Shown: in pieces, positions 1 to 8,129 of the stretch
Layout: every line of letters begins with the position of its first letter
Position numbering within the stretch: position 1 is the first letter of the stretch
Assembly (NCBI GenBank): GCA_017619445.1
Contig: JAFZSI010000009.1
Span: forward strand, 1-64,000
Direction: 5' to 3'
DNA: 64,000 bases
From: Prevotella sp.
Lineage (GTDB): Bacteria; Bacteroidota; Bacteroidia; Bacteroidales; Bacteroidaceae
Made by a program: the position numbers and the translations under genes
Notes under the pieces: generated by a model
Told to the model about the DNA's origin: nothing
Databases searched by the model: none
What the model saw: only the letters and a program-made list of their open reading frames with translations

Positions 1-1
1 A

Positions 2-82
2 ATCAAGGCTTTCAGAACACAGTTCAGAGGTGTGGGGGACATCAGGTTCTTCATGTACAGGCTGGCCACCCTTTACTCTTGA
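2..82 (+). CDS. C-terminal tail of an unidentified ORF, possibly a transposase (partial, left edge)
   Basis: An open frame enters from the left edge and stops at TGA 80-82. It gives a basic, aromatic 26-residue tail that ends RFFMYRLATLYS. The tail resembles the C-termini of some Bacteroidales DDE transposases from memory, but the catalytic part lies outside the window, so the family cannot be named. No matching terminal inverted repeat could be identified because the other end is missing. The roughly 75 bases after the stop hold no gene and could be the end of an insertion sequence. It sits beside tRNA-Val, a common neighbourhood for mobile DNA. It could also be a chance open frame. Confidence 0.35.
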   Translation: MKAFRTQFRGVGDIRFFMYRLATLYS

Positions 83-155
83 TCAGCCGGCTTCACCAAC
101 CAGAAAAATCCGCTGACCCGAAGTTAACGGACAAAAGTAGTCGTTGAGGGTGGGC

Positions 156-196
156 AAAAAAGAAAGAGGAAGGAGCTTCTGGCTGACTTCCTCTTT
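156..196 (-). terminator. Rho-independent terminator of tRNA-Val
   Basis: A perfect 10-bp inverted repeat (163-172 with 187-196, AAAGAGGAAG against CTTCCTCTTT) encloses a 14-base loop. On the minus strand it is followed by C and six T (156-161). It lies 22 bases downstream of the minus-strand tRNA-Val. Confidence 0.7.
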
Positions 197-218
197 ATTC
201 CCTGATGATTAGTGTGAG

Positions 219-293
219 TAGGGACGCCCGGGCTCGAACCGGGGACCTCTGCAATGTGACTGCAGCGCTCTAAACCAACTGGGCTACGCCCCT
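219..293 (-). tRNA. tRNA-Val (anticodon CAC)
   Basis: Read on the minus strand, a full cloverleaf of 75 bases can be drawn. It has a 7-bp acceptor (AGGGGCG with CGTCCCT), a D arm GCCC/GAGC with one mismatch, an anticodon stem CTGCA/TGCAG around the loop GTCACAT, and a T arm CCCGG-TTCGAGC-CCGGG. The anticodon CAC reads GUG valine codons. The 3' CCA is not encoded. A TACTTTTG promoter and a U-tract terminator frame the gene. Confidence 0.85.
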
Positions 294-334
294 TTCATCA
301 GTGTCTCGGCTTGCTGTTGCTATGATAGCGGATG

Positions 335-366
335 CAAAAGTACAAAGTTTTTTTGAAACACGGCAA
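335..366 (-). promoter_or_regulatory. Promoter of tRNA-Val
   Basis: On the minus strand the -7 element TACTTTTG (335-342) lies 42 bases before the tRNA 5' end. A TTG (364-366) lies 21 bases further upstream. This fits the Bacteroidetes sigma-ABfr consensus. The tRNA-Glu promoter near the right end shares the GCGGATGCAAA context. Confidence 0.6.
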
Positions 367-432
367 TTATTTAGTGTTTTTTTTTATGTTTTTTTGTTTT
401 TTGAAAAATCCTTGTGGCCGCTTTCTCTGTTT

Positions 433-1671
433 TCAACGGTAAATGAGGGTGGTGAGGCGTTGGGGTGCAAAGAGCAGTTGTGCGGTTTGCTGAATCTGCT
501 GGGGTGTGATGTCGTCGATGTGCTGCAGCAGTCGTTCCACATCTTTTTCCCATCCGTAGTGCAGATAGCTTTTGCCAAAGTCGAGTGCAAACTGCTCGCG
601 GTTGTCACAGGCGATGCCTATTTGTCCCTTGAGTTGTTTCTTGGCAGCGTTGAGTTGTCGTTCGGTGAGTGGCTGTTGCATGAACTGGTTGAGCTCATGG
701 CGCACCAGTCGCAGGCAGTGGTTAACATCGTGTGGGTCACAGCCGAAATAGATGCACCAGAGTCCTGTGTCGGTGTGGGTGGTCATGCTGCTCTCCACGG
801 TATATACCAGTCCATTGCGCTCACGCAGGCTGATGTTGAGCCGTGCGTTCATGCCTGGGCCTCCGAGCATGTTGTTGAGCAGGTAGAGGGGCATTCTGAG
901 GGGGTGGTGGATGCTGAAGGCGCGTGTTCCCACCATGACATGTGACTGATGGGTGTGCTTCTCGATGATGACGGGGGAGGAGGGAGCGGAAAGGTTTTCT
1001 GGAGGGGCTGGAAGTTCTATATTCTCTATAGGTTCCAAAGGCTCTATATGTTCTAGATTTTTTTCCAAAAGGCGGATGAGGCGTGGGAAACTGATGTTGC
1101 CGTCGGCAAAGAACACCATGTTCTGAGGGTGGTAGTAACGGCGCACAAAACGCAAGGCATCTGTGGTGGTGAACTGCCTCACACGCGAGGCCTCACCCAG
1201 GATGTTGTGCCCCAGGGGATGGCCTTGGAAGATGATGTTCTCAAAGTCGTCGAAGATAAGTTCGGTGGGGGTGTCGTTGTAGCTCTCTATCTCATCGCAG
1301 ATGACGGCCACCTCCTTGTCAATCTCGTGTTGGGGATAGGTGCTGTGCATCACAATGTCGCACAACAGGTCAACGACCCTTGGCAGGTGGTCGTTCAGGA
1401 TGGCAGCATAGAACACGGTGTCTTCCTTGTTGGTGAAGGCGTTGAGCTCTCCTCCCACGCTCTCCAGGCAGTTCAGAATGTGCCAGGAACGGCGGCGCTC
1501 TGTGCCCTTGAAGGTGACATGCTCGCAGAAGTGGGCCAGTCCCTCATCGCCTGGTTGCTCATGGCGTGTGCCTGCATTGATTTCAAACCCGCAGAACACC
1601 ACAGGCGAGGGTGTTGGGCGGTGGATGATGCGCAGTCCGTTGCTCAGTGTATGGGTGTTGTAGGTGGTCAT
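433..1671 (-). CDS. M16 family zinc peptidase (processing-protease type)
   Basis: This 412-residue protein belongs to the M16 (insulinase / mitochondrial-processing-peptidase-like) family. The inverted zinc motif HFCEH is present at residues 47-51 (His47, Glu50 catalytic, His51), followed by the usual FKGTERR. The downstream segment EVAVICDEIESY should supply the third zinc ligand. A second, inactive M16 half follows, including SLRERNGLVYTVES. The length matches single-chain bacterial M16 peptidases. There is no signal peptide, so it is probably cytoplasmic or exported by another route. It begins 6 bases after the stop of the GH127 gene and is probably co-transcribed with it. The substrate is unknown. 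Confidence 0.9.
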   Translation of the reverse strand: MTTYNTHTLSNGLRIIHRPTPSPVVFCGFEINAGTRHEQPGDEGLAHFCEHVTFKGTERRRSWHILNCLESVGGELNAFTNKEDTVFYAAILNDHLPRVVDLLCDIVMHSTYPQHEIDKEVAVICDEIESYNDTPTELIFDDFENIIFQGHPLGHNILGEASRVRQFTTTDALRFVRRYYHPQNMVFFADGNISFPRLIRLLEKNLEHIEPLEPIENIELPAPPENLSAPSSPVIIEKHTHQSHVMVGTRAFSIHHPLRMPLYLLNNMLGGPGMNARLNISLRERNGLVYTVESSMTTHTDTGLWCIYFGCDPHDVNHCLRLVRHELNQFMQQPLTERQLNAAKKQLKGQIGIACDNREQFALDFGKSYLHYGWEKDVERLLQHIDDITPQQIQQTAQLLFAPQRLTTLIYR

Positions 1672-1677
1672 GGGTGC

Positions 1678-3741
1678 TCAGTCGTCCAGTCCTTTCAGCT
1701 TGTTGGCTATCCACACCTGCATCTTTCCTGCTCCGCGGTGGTTCCAGGCATAGTAGGGGATGAGCCTGATGGTGGTGTTGCTGACGGTTATCTGGCCCTT
1801 GTTGTCATAACCCAGTGCCTGTCCGTTGACAGAGATTTGCTTCACGCCCCCCACCAATGAGGGATTGTCGGTCACCTGGAACTGCGGCTGCTGCGGGAGC
1901 ATGAAGTTGAAGATGTTGAAACTGTTGTTGTCGGCACCCTCTGCACAATAGACCAGTGGACCGCGCTCAATGGACAGTTTGCCCTGGTCGTCTCTCACAC
2001 GGTTGTTGGCTTTCACAGTGCGGGGCTCCATGTCGAAGTGGATGCTCACCACATCGCCCTTCTTCCAATTGCGTGTCATGTTCACATAGCCGTCTTCGTT
2101 GGGCTCAGGCTGACCGCCATCCTTCTTGATGCGCTGCCCGTTGATGGTGATGCTGTAATGGAGCTGCTGCCCGTCGGTATAAGTGTAGAGGTTGGTAGGA
2201 ACCACCTGGTTGCGCAGCCACCCGGGAATCCTCACCTTCATGGTGAACAGCCCGGCCTTGTTGGCATTGACGCGGAGGCTGATGTCGCCGTCCCAAGGGT
2301 AGTTGGTCTGCTGCTCCAGCACCACATCCTTGCCCTCAACATTGATGGTGGCGGTGTTCCCTGCAAAGAGGTTGACATAGAGGTTGCGGTCTTTCACAGC
2401 ATACATGTAGCCGGGGAACGAGGGAATGAAACGGCAGAGGTTTGAGGGGCAGCAGGCACATCCGAACCAGGGCTGGCGGGTGTTGGTGTTGTCGGCATTG
2501 AACATATACTTGCCGTCTGCCTGCAAGGGGTTGGGGTAGAAGAACGTGCCACCATCGATGCTCATGCCACTGATGACCCCGTTGTAGAGGGTGCGCTCCA
2601 TGCAGTCAATGTAGCGTGAGTTGCCGTGCAGCAGGAACATGCGGTGGAACAGATAGACCATGGAAATGGCAGCACAGGTCTCGTTGTAGGCTGTCAGGTT
2701 GGGCAGTTCATAGTCGGCACCAAACGACTCACCCTCATGGCGTGCTCCCACACCGCCGGTGATGTAGTATTTCTTGGAGATGATGTTCTCACAGATTTTG
2801 TCAATGGCCTTGATGTAGGAAGAATCGCCTGTCAGGGCAGCCACATCGGCCATGCCAGCATACATATAACCAGCCCTCACGGCATGTCCCCACGCCTCTG
2901 TCTGCTCCACCACGGGCTTGTCGCTCTGCGAATAGATGTCCTTATGGCCTGTCTTTGCACGATAGTCGAGCAGGAACTTGGCTTCATCAAGGTATTTCTT
3001 CTCACCCGTGAGCACATAAAGCCGTGCCAGTGCCATTTCCGCAATCTGATGGCCTGGTGCCACGCAGGCCTGACCCGGGTTGGGACCCACCTCACGAATG
3101 ACACAGTCAGCATAGCGGCGGGCAATGTTCAGGAACTTGTCGCTGCCAGTAGCCTGATAGTGGGCACAGGCTGCATCCACCATGTGACCGAGGTTGTAGA
3201 GCTCATGGCTGGCCCATTCCTCTGCCTCCCAGCGCTTAGTGCCTGCCCATTGGTGGGGATGCTGTGGGTTGATGGTGCGTGCGGTGTAGAGATAACCATC
3301 AGGCTCCTGTGCGGCAGCCACAATGTCGAGCACAGAGTCAATGTATGCCTTCAGCCGTTTGTCGGGGTAGGTCTGCAACACATAGCTTGCACCCTCAAAG
3401 GTCTTATAAACATCGGTGTCATCAAACGAGAAACCCATGAACTTGGCCACGTTCCACTCGTCGGTCTGCAGTCCTGCGTGTCCAGGGTGCTGCAGGGTGT
3501 AGGCAGCCATCTCGAAATTCTTGTAACGGTGCTCACTCTCGCACTTGCTGAATGCCAGGGGGATGGTCACCTCGCGCGCTGCCTTGATGCGCTGGCCCCA
3601 GAAGGTGTTGGGAGTAACCTTTACGGCGGTGAAAGGCACTTGGCTGATGGGATAGCCATTGTTGGCCACGGCGGTTTTCTGTGCCATTGCGGCAGTACTC
3701 AGCAGCACGGCTGCAACGACTATGGAAAAATGCTTTTTCAT
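1678..3741 (-). CDS. Secreted GH127 beta-L-arabinofuranosidase
   Basis: A 687-residue protein with a cleavable signal peptide (MKKHFSIVVAAVLLSTAAMA, then Q). The (alpha/alpha)6-barrel sequence matches glycoside hydrolase family 127 (DUF1680). The zinc-binding set of that family is visible: Glu354 and Cys356 in YNETCAA, and Cys430/Cys431 in GCACCPSN. One of these cysteines is the proposed nucleophile in characterised enzymes. The family removes beta-L-arabinofuranose from plant hydroxyproline glycans or arabinans. A minus-strand TAATTTTG lies about 70 bases upstream. The M16 peptidase gene follows directly. Exact linkage specificity cannot be read from sequence. Confidence 0.9.
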   Translation of the reverse strand: MKKHFSIVVAAVLLSTAAMAQKTAVANNGYPISQVPFTAVKVTPNTFWGQRIKAAREVTIPLAFSKCESEHRYKNFEMAAYTLQHPGHAGLQTDEWNVAKFMGFSFDDTDVYKTFEGASYVLQTYPDKRLKAYIDSVLDIVAAAQEPDGYLYTARTINPQHPHQWAGTKRWEAEEWASHELYNLGHMVDAACAHYQATGSDKFLNIARRYADCVIREVGPNPGQACVAPGHQIAEMALARLYVLTGEKKYLDEAKFLLDYRAKTGHKDIYSQSDKPVVEQTEAWGHAVRAGYMYAGMADVAALTGDSSYIKAIDKICENIISKKYYITGGVGARHEGESFGADYELPNLTAYNETCAAISMVYLFHRMFLLHGNSRYIDCMERTLYNGVISGMSIDGGTFFYPNPLQADGKYMFNADNTNTRQPWFGCACCPSNLCRFIPSFPGYMYAVKDRNLYVNLFAGNTATINVEGKDVVLEQQTNYPWDGDISLRVNANKAGLFTMKVRIPGWLRNQVVPTNLYTYTDGQQLHYSITINGQRIKKDGGQPEPNEDGYVNMTRNWKKGDVVSIHFDMEPRTVKANNRVRDDQGKLSIERGPLVYCAEGADNNSFNIFNFMLPQQPQFQVTDNPSLVGGVKQISVNGQALGYDNKGQITVSNTTIRLIPYYAWNHRGAGKMQVWIANKLKGLDD

Positions 3742-3808
3742 GTGTTGAATGGTTCTGATATGGGTGATTGATTCTTGGTTTTTTTGACTTGTAACGACAA
3801 TGTGGCCA

Positions 3809-3816
3809 CAAAATTA
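3809..3816 (-). promoter_or_regulatory. Putative promoter -7 element for the GH127-M16 unit
   Basis: The minus strand reads TAATTTTG (TAnnTTTG), 68 bases upstream of the GH127 start codon. No good -33 TTG was found at the expected distance, so support is moderate. Confidence 0.4.
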
Positions 3817-3883
3817 CTCAAAAAACAGAAATATCGGTCTTATTTCGTCGAAATAATTTCATGGCGATGGACGTTGCCTGCAC

Positions 3884-3935
3884 AAAGGATTGCTTTATAC
3901 TCAAATTTTCTAGAAAATTTTTCAGTGAAACGCCA
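3884..3935. repeat. 21-bp-array family, copy 1
   Basis: One 13-bp unit, AAAGGATTGCTTT (3884-3896), is followed 19 bases on by the perfect palindrome AAATTTTCTAGAAAATTT (3903-3920). A degraded unit follows at about 3927. This geometry is the same as in copies 4, 5 and 6. It lies about 20 bases upstream of the pfkB-family promoter, in a divergent spacer. Confidence 0.7.
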
Positions 3936-3955
3936 CGCTATCCATTCTTTTTTCG

Positions 3956-3963
3956 TATTTTTG
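3956..3963 (+). promoter_or_regulatory. Promoter -7 element of the PfkB-family kinase gene
   Basis: TATTTTTG matches TAnnTTTG, 28 bases before the ATG at 3992. It lies just downstream of repeat-array copy 1. Confidence 0.6.
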
Positions 3964-3991
3964 CAGACAGTATCAGCAAATAGACAGACAA

Positions 3992-4924
3992 ATGCGCAAA
4001 GTAATTGGTATAGGCGAGACAGTTCTCGACATCATCTTCAAAAACGGACAGCCCATAGGCGCAGTGCCAGGCGGCTCAGTGTTCAATGGCATCATTTCGC
4101 TCGGAAGGGCTGGCATCAACACCACTTTCATCAGCGAGGCTGGCAACGACCGCGTGGGAAAGGAAATCATCAGCTTCCTCAGGGAAAACGGCGTGAATGC
4201 CGACAATGTGAATATCTTTCCCGACTCCAAGTCGCCCATCTCACTGGCATTCCTTGACGACAACAGCGATGCTGACTACATCTTCTACAAGGACCATCCG
4301 CACGACCAGCTGGACTTTGTGCTGCCCGATGTGCAGGCAGATGACATTGTGATGTTTGGCTCTTATTATGCCGTCAACCCTGTCATCCGTCCGCAGGTGA
4401 TGGGTTTCCTTGACTATGCCCGCAGCCGTGGAGCTATTCTCTACTATGATGTCAACTTCCGCCCCTCTCACCGCAACGATGTGATGAAGGTGACGCCCAA
4501 CATACTGGAAAACCTTGAGATGGCCGACATTGTGCGCGGCAGTCAAGAGGACTTCATGGTGATGTTCAAGAAAGATGACCCCGACCGTGTGTATAATGCT
4601 GAGATTTCGTTCTACTGCAAGAAATTCATCTACACCCAGGGCGAGCAACCCGTGATTCTCAGGGCTGAAGGCGGATTCAGGAAGAGCTATCCCGTGGTGG
4701 TTACCGACACCGTGAGTACCATTGGCGCTGGCGACAACTTCAATGCTGGCTTCGTGTATGGAATGATGAAATATGGCATCACACGCGAGGTGATAGAACG
4801 TGGACTCACCGAACAGCAATGGGACCAGCTCATGGAGTGTGCACAGCTGTTTGCCGCCGAATGCTGCAAGGGCATCAGCAACTCCATCAGCAAGGAGTTT
4901 GGAGAGCAGCTTGCGCTCAAATAA
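3992..4924 (+). CDS. PfkB family sugar kinase (fructokinase/ribokinase-like)
   Basis: The 310-residue protein has the ribokinase-fold signatures. These are an N-terminal GGSVFN plus a GNDRVGKEI segment for sugar binding, and the C-terminal anion-hole and catalytic motif GAGDNFNAGF, in which the Asp is the base. It probably phosphorylates a furanose sugar such as fructose in the cytoplasm. The substrate cannot be fixed from sequence. It starts a plus-strand run of six genes whose spacers are filled with TTCCCAT-type repeats. The start is supported by a promoter 28 bases upstream. Confidence 0.88.
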   Translation: MRKVIGIGETVLDIIFKNGQPIGAVPGGSVFNGIISLGRAGINTTFISEAGNDRVGKEIISFLRENGVNADNVNIFPDSKSPISLAFLDDNSDADYIFYKDHPHDQLDFVLPDVQADDIVMFGSYYAVNPVIRPQVMGFLDYARSRGAILYYDVNFRPSHRNDVMKVTPNILENLEMADIVRGSQEDFMVMFKKDDPDRVYNAEISFYCKKFIYTQGEQPVILRAEGGFRKSYPVVVTDTVSTIGAGDNFNAGFVYGMMKYGITREVIERGLTEQQWDQLMECAQLFAAECCKGISNSISKEFGEQLALK

Positions 4925-4933
4925 CAGCCTCGC

Positions 4934-5030
4934 TCATCTTTTCTCATTCATTCCCATCATTCCCATTCACTCCCATCACTCCCATTCCTCCCATAGTTCC
5001 CATCTCTTCCCATCGATTCCCATAAATAAA
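4934..5030 (+). repeat. TTCCCAT microrepeat spacer 1
   Basis: The spacer between the kinase and flavodiiron genes consists almost wholly of about ten imperfect 9-base units (CATTCCCAT and variants). The same family fills the next spacers at 7599-7646 and 8068-8126, and less clearly 6240-6285. Confidence 0.75.
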
Positions 5031-5040
5031 CCATAAAACC

Positions 5041-6234
5041 ATGACAGAAATCACAAGCAAAATCTTTTACGTTGGTGTAAACGACCGCAACAAGAATCTT
5101 TTCGAAGGCCTATGGCCACTGCCCAATGGCGTTAGTTACAATTCCTATCTCGTGGTGGATGAAAAGGTGTGCCTCATCGATACGGTGGAGGTGGATTTCT
5201 TCGTTCCCTTCATTCAGAACATCCGCGAGGTGATTGGCGACCGTCCCATTGACTACCTGGTTATCAACCACATGGAGCCCGACCACAGCGGCTCGCTGGC
5301 ACTCATCAAGAAGTATTATCCCGATGTCAAGATGATTGGCAACAAGAAAACCTTTGGTATGTTGCAGGGCTTCTATGGCATTGACAGCGACCAGATGGAG
5401 GTGAAAAACGGTGACACCCTGTCGTTGGGAACCACCAACCTCAGTTTCGTGCTCACACCTATGGTGCACTGGCCCGAAACCATGGTGACCCTGTGCAAAA
5501 CCACCGATAAAACCGTGCTTTTCAGTGGCGATGCCTTTGGTTGTTTCGGAGCATTGAACGGTGGCATCATTGACGAACAAATCAACTGCGACACTTTCTG
5601 GCTCGAAATGGTGCGCTACTATTCAAACATCGTAGGCAAATATGGCACTCCCGTGCAGAATGCGCTCAAAAAGCTTGCTGGCATTCAGTTCGACTACATC
5701 TGCGCCACCCACGGACCCGTGTGGCACACCTATATAGATAAGGTGGTCAGTATGTATGACCGCATGAGCCGCTATGAGACAGAGCCAGGACTCGTCATTT
5801 GCTACGGTACCATGTATGGTAACACTGAGCGGGCAGCAGAGGTGATTGCCCGTGCTGCCAGTCAGGCGGGTGTGAAGAACATTGTGATGTACAATGTGTC
5901 GAAAACCCACCACTCCTACATCATCCGCGATGTGTTCCGCTACAAGGCACTCATCGTGGGAGCACCCACCTACAACACCGGGCTCTATCATGAGATGGAC
6001 GTGCTGCTCTCTGAACTGGCCGGAAAGGACATTAAAAACCACCTCATCGGATGGTTTGGCTCCTATGGATGGGCCAGCAAGGCTGTGGCCGAAATTGCCC
6101 GATGGAATGGCGAAAAATTGCACTTCGAACCTGTTGGTGAGCCCGTGGAAATCAAGCAGAGCCTCACCCCAGAGACCTTTGCACAGTGCGAGGCCCTCGG
6201 ACGTGCCATGGCTGAGTGCCTCAAAGGAGAATAA
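5041..6234 (+). CDS. Flavodiiron protein (FprA-type, O2/NO reductase)
   Basis: A 397-residue A-type flavoprotein. The N-terminal metallo-beta-lactamase domain carries the di-iron ligands His77-x-Glu79-x-Asp81 in NHMEPDHSG, followed by MVHWPETM, FSGDAFG and ATHGPVWH. The C-terminal flavodoxin domain starts at about residue 253 (CYGTMYGNTERAAEV binds FMN). Such enzymes reduce O2 to water or NO to N2O with electrons from rubredoxin or NADH, protecting anaerobes from oxidative or nitrosative stress. All six iron ligands appear intact. It is cytoplasmic. Length and domain order are standard. Confidence 0.95.
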   Translation: MTEITSKIFYVGVNDRNKNLFEGLWPLPNGVSYNSYLVVDEKVCLIDTVEVDFFVPFIQNIREVIGDRPIDYLVINHMEPDHSGSLALIKKYYPDVKMIGNKKTFGMLQGFYGIDSDQMEVKNGDTLSLGTTNLSFVLTPMVHWPETMVTLCKTTDKTVLFSGDAFGCFGALNGGIIDEQINCDTFWLEMVRYYSNIVGKYGTPVQNALKKLAGIQFDYICATHGPVWHTYIDKVVSMYDRMSRYETEPGLVICYGTMYGNTERAAEVIARAASQAGVKNIVMYNVSKTHHSYIIRDVFRYKALIVGAPTYNTGLYHEMDVLLSELAGKDIKNHLIGWFGSYGWASKAVAEIARWNGEKLHFEPVGEPVEIKQSLTPETFAQCEALGRAMAECLKGE

Positions 6235-6291
6235 ACCCCGCCTCCATCAATCCCTCTATTTACATCCACTTCCATCCTTCCCACAAAAAAC

Positions 6292-7596
6292 ATGGAGCAA
6301 CTGCTGCACTACTGTTGGAAGCACAAACTTTTTCCGCTTGAGCCGTTGGTTACTGCTGACGGTCAGGCGGTGGAGGTTATTGACCCCGGACTTCACAACC
6401 GCAACAGTGGCCCCGACTTTTTCAATGCCAAGATAAAAATCGGTGGAACGCTCTGGGTGGGCAATGTGGAGATTCATGACCGTGCCACCGACTGGTTCCG
6501 TCATGGCCATGACCGCGATGCTGCCTACGACAATGTGGTGCTGCATGTGTGTGGGCTCATTGACGCCGACATACAGACGCATAGCGGCAACCATCCGCCA
6601 CAGATGCAGCTCACAGTGCCGCCAATGGTGGAGCAAAACTACCAGCAGCTGCTCACAACCGACAGTTATCCTCCTTGTTACCGCCTGATTCCCAGCCTCA
6701 AATCGCTCACCGTCCATGCATGGATGAGTGCGCTGCAGACCGAGCGGCTGGAACAGAAGACCCAGGCCATTGCCCGCCGTGTGGAATTGTGTGATGGCTC
6801 ATGGGAAGCGGCCTATTTCGTCACCATGGCACGCAATTACGGCTTTGGCATCAATGGCGATGCCTTTGAGACGTGGGCATTGAACATTCCCCTCAACTGT
6901 GTGGCTCATCACCGCGATGATTTGTTTCAGGTGGAGGCGTTCTTCATGGGGCAGGCAGGCCTGCTTGAAACCGACACCATTCCCAAATACTACCTGGAAG
7001 ACGCCTTGAAAGAGGGCTATTTCACACGTTTGAGAGGCGAGTATCAATATCTGGCCCACAAGTTCGGGCTCAAGCCCATGGATGTCACACTCTGGCGTTT
7101 CCTTCGCCTGCGTCCACAGAACTTCCCCCACATTCGCATTGCGCAGTTGGCCAATCTCTACCATCAGCATCGGGCAGGGCTCAGCCAGCTGGTGGAATGT
7201 GAGACCGTGGAACAGCTGCAAAAGTTGCTTGAAACCTGCGTCACTCCCTACTGGGAAACCCACTACACCTTTGGCTCCACGAGTTGCAAGACCCAGAAGA
7301 AACTCACGGTTTCATCGCTCAATCTGCTCATCATCAACACCGCCATACCCATGCTTTTTGCCTATGGTAGGCACCGCAGCAACCAACGGCTCTGTGACCG
7401 TGCTTTTGACTTGCTTGAGCAACTCAGGGCCGAGAACAACCACATCACGCGCATGTGGCAGCAATGTGGGCTTGACGTGCACACAGCTGGTGACAGTCAG
7501 GCGCTCATTCAACTGAAAAACAACTATTGTGACCGAAAGGACTGCCTGCGTTGCCGTTTTGGCTATGAGTATCTGAAACGAGCTGAAAGTCAGTAA
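6292..7596 (+). CDS. DUF2851 family protein, function unknown
   Basis: The 434-residue protein matches the Bacteroidetes family DUF2851, recognisable from its N-terminus: a GLHNRNSGPDFFNAKI segment, then GNVEIH and DNVVLHVC. The C-terminus has four cysteines (CDRKDCLRCRFG), suggesting a metal site. The NVEIH region resembles nuclease-like cores, but no catalytic role is established. No signal peptide or membrane segment was seen. It starts 57 bases after the flavodiiron gene within the same run. Confidence 0.85.
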   Translation: MEQLLHYCWKHKLFPLEPLVTADGQAVEVIDPGLHNRNSGPDFFNAKIKIGGTLWVGNVEIHDRATDWFRHGHDRDAAYDNVVLHVCGLIDADIQTHSGNHPPQMQLTVPPMVEQNYQQLLTTDSYPPCYRLIPSLKSLTVHAWMSALQTERLEQKTQAIARRVELCDGSWEAAYFVTMARNYGFGINGDAFETWALNIPLNCVAHHRDDLFQVEAFFMGQAGLLETDTIPKYYLEDALKEGYFTRLRGEYQYLAHKFGLKPMDVTLWRFLRLRPQNFPHIRIAQLANLYHQHRAGLSQLVECETVEQLQKLLETCVTPYWETHYTFGSTSCKTQKKLTVSSLNLLIINTAIPMLFAYGRHRSNQRLCDRAFDLLEQLRAENNHITRMWQQCGLDVHTAGDSQALIQLKNNYCDRKDCLRCRFGYEYLKRAESQ

Positions 7597-7598
7597 CT

Positions 7599-7646
7599 TC
7601 CATTCCTCCCATTCTTCCCATAACTCCCATCATTCCCATCTTTCCT
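7599..7646 (+). repeat. TTCCCAT microrepeat spacer 2
   Basis: The spacer between the DUF2851 and thioesterase genes is made of about five imperfect CATTCCCAT-type units on the coding strand. It contains nothing else. Confidence 0.7.
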
Positions 7647-7652
7647 CAACCA

Positions 7653-8066
7653 ATGAAATACATCTTTGAAACCCGCATGATGGTGCGCGACTATGAATGC
7701 GACATCGAGGGCATTGTAAACAACGCCAACTACCTGCACTACATGGAACACACGCGCCACTTGTTCCTCAAGGAGTGCGGCCTGAGCTTTGCCGAAATGC
7801 ACCGCAAGGGCATTGATGCTGTGGTGGCCCGCATGAACCTGCAGTTCAAGGTTCCCCTGCGCAGCGATGATGAGTTCATCTCGCGCCTTGCGCTCACCAA
7901 GGAGGGCATTCGCTATGTGTTCCGTCAGGACATCTTCCGTGCCAACGACAATCAGCTCTGCTTCCGTGGCACTGCCGAACTGGTGTGCATTGTCAACGGA
8001 AGACTGGCCAACAGTCCCGAATATGATGCAGCTTTTGCCCATTTCATCGAGAAAAACAGCCCATAA
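7653..8066 (+). CDS. YbgC/FadM-type acyl-CoA thioesterase (hotdog fold)
   Basis: At 137 residues this is a single 4HBT hotdog domain. The family signature near the N-terminus, ECDIEGIVNNANYLHYMEHTR, is a variant of the YbgC pattern in which Asp is followed by G-[IV]-[VN] and a Tyr. It hydrolyses acyl-CoA or acyl-ACP thioesters in the cytoplasm. The short-chain versus long-chain preference is not readable. It lies between DUF2851 and dprA in the same operon-like run. Confidence 0.85.
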   Translation: MKYIFETRMMVRDYECDIEGIVNNANYLHYMEHTRHLFLKECGLSFAEMHRKGIDAVVARMNLQFKVPLRSDDEFISRLALTKEGIRYVFRQDIFRANDNQLCFRGTAELVCIVNGRLANSPEYDAAFAHFIEKNSP

Positions 8067-8067
8067 C

Positions 8068-8126
8068 ACCCCATCATTCTCATCATTCCCAATCCTCCCA
8101 TCACTCTCATAATTCCCATCATTTCC
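8068..8126 (+). repeat. TTCCCAT microrepeat spacer 3
   Basis: About six imperfect 9-base units (CCCATCATT, CTCATAATT and so on) fill the spacer before dprA. The last unit runs to within a few bases of the dprA ATG at 8130. Confidence 0.7.
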
Positions 8127-8129
8127 CCC

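Noticed and set aside
3903-3920. TCTAGA palindromes as restriction-modification or att sites
   Set aside because: No methylase, restriction or integrase gene is nearby, and the flanking 13-bp units at fixed offsets point to a composite repeat instead.
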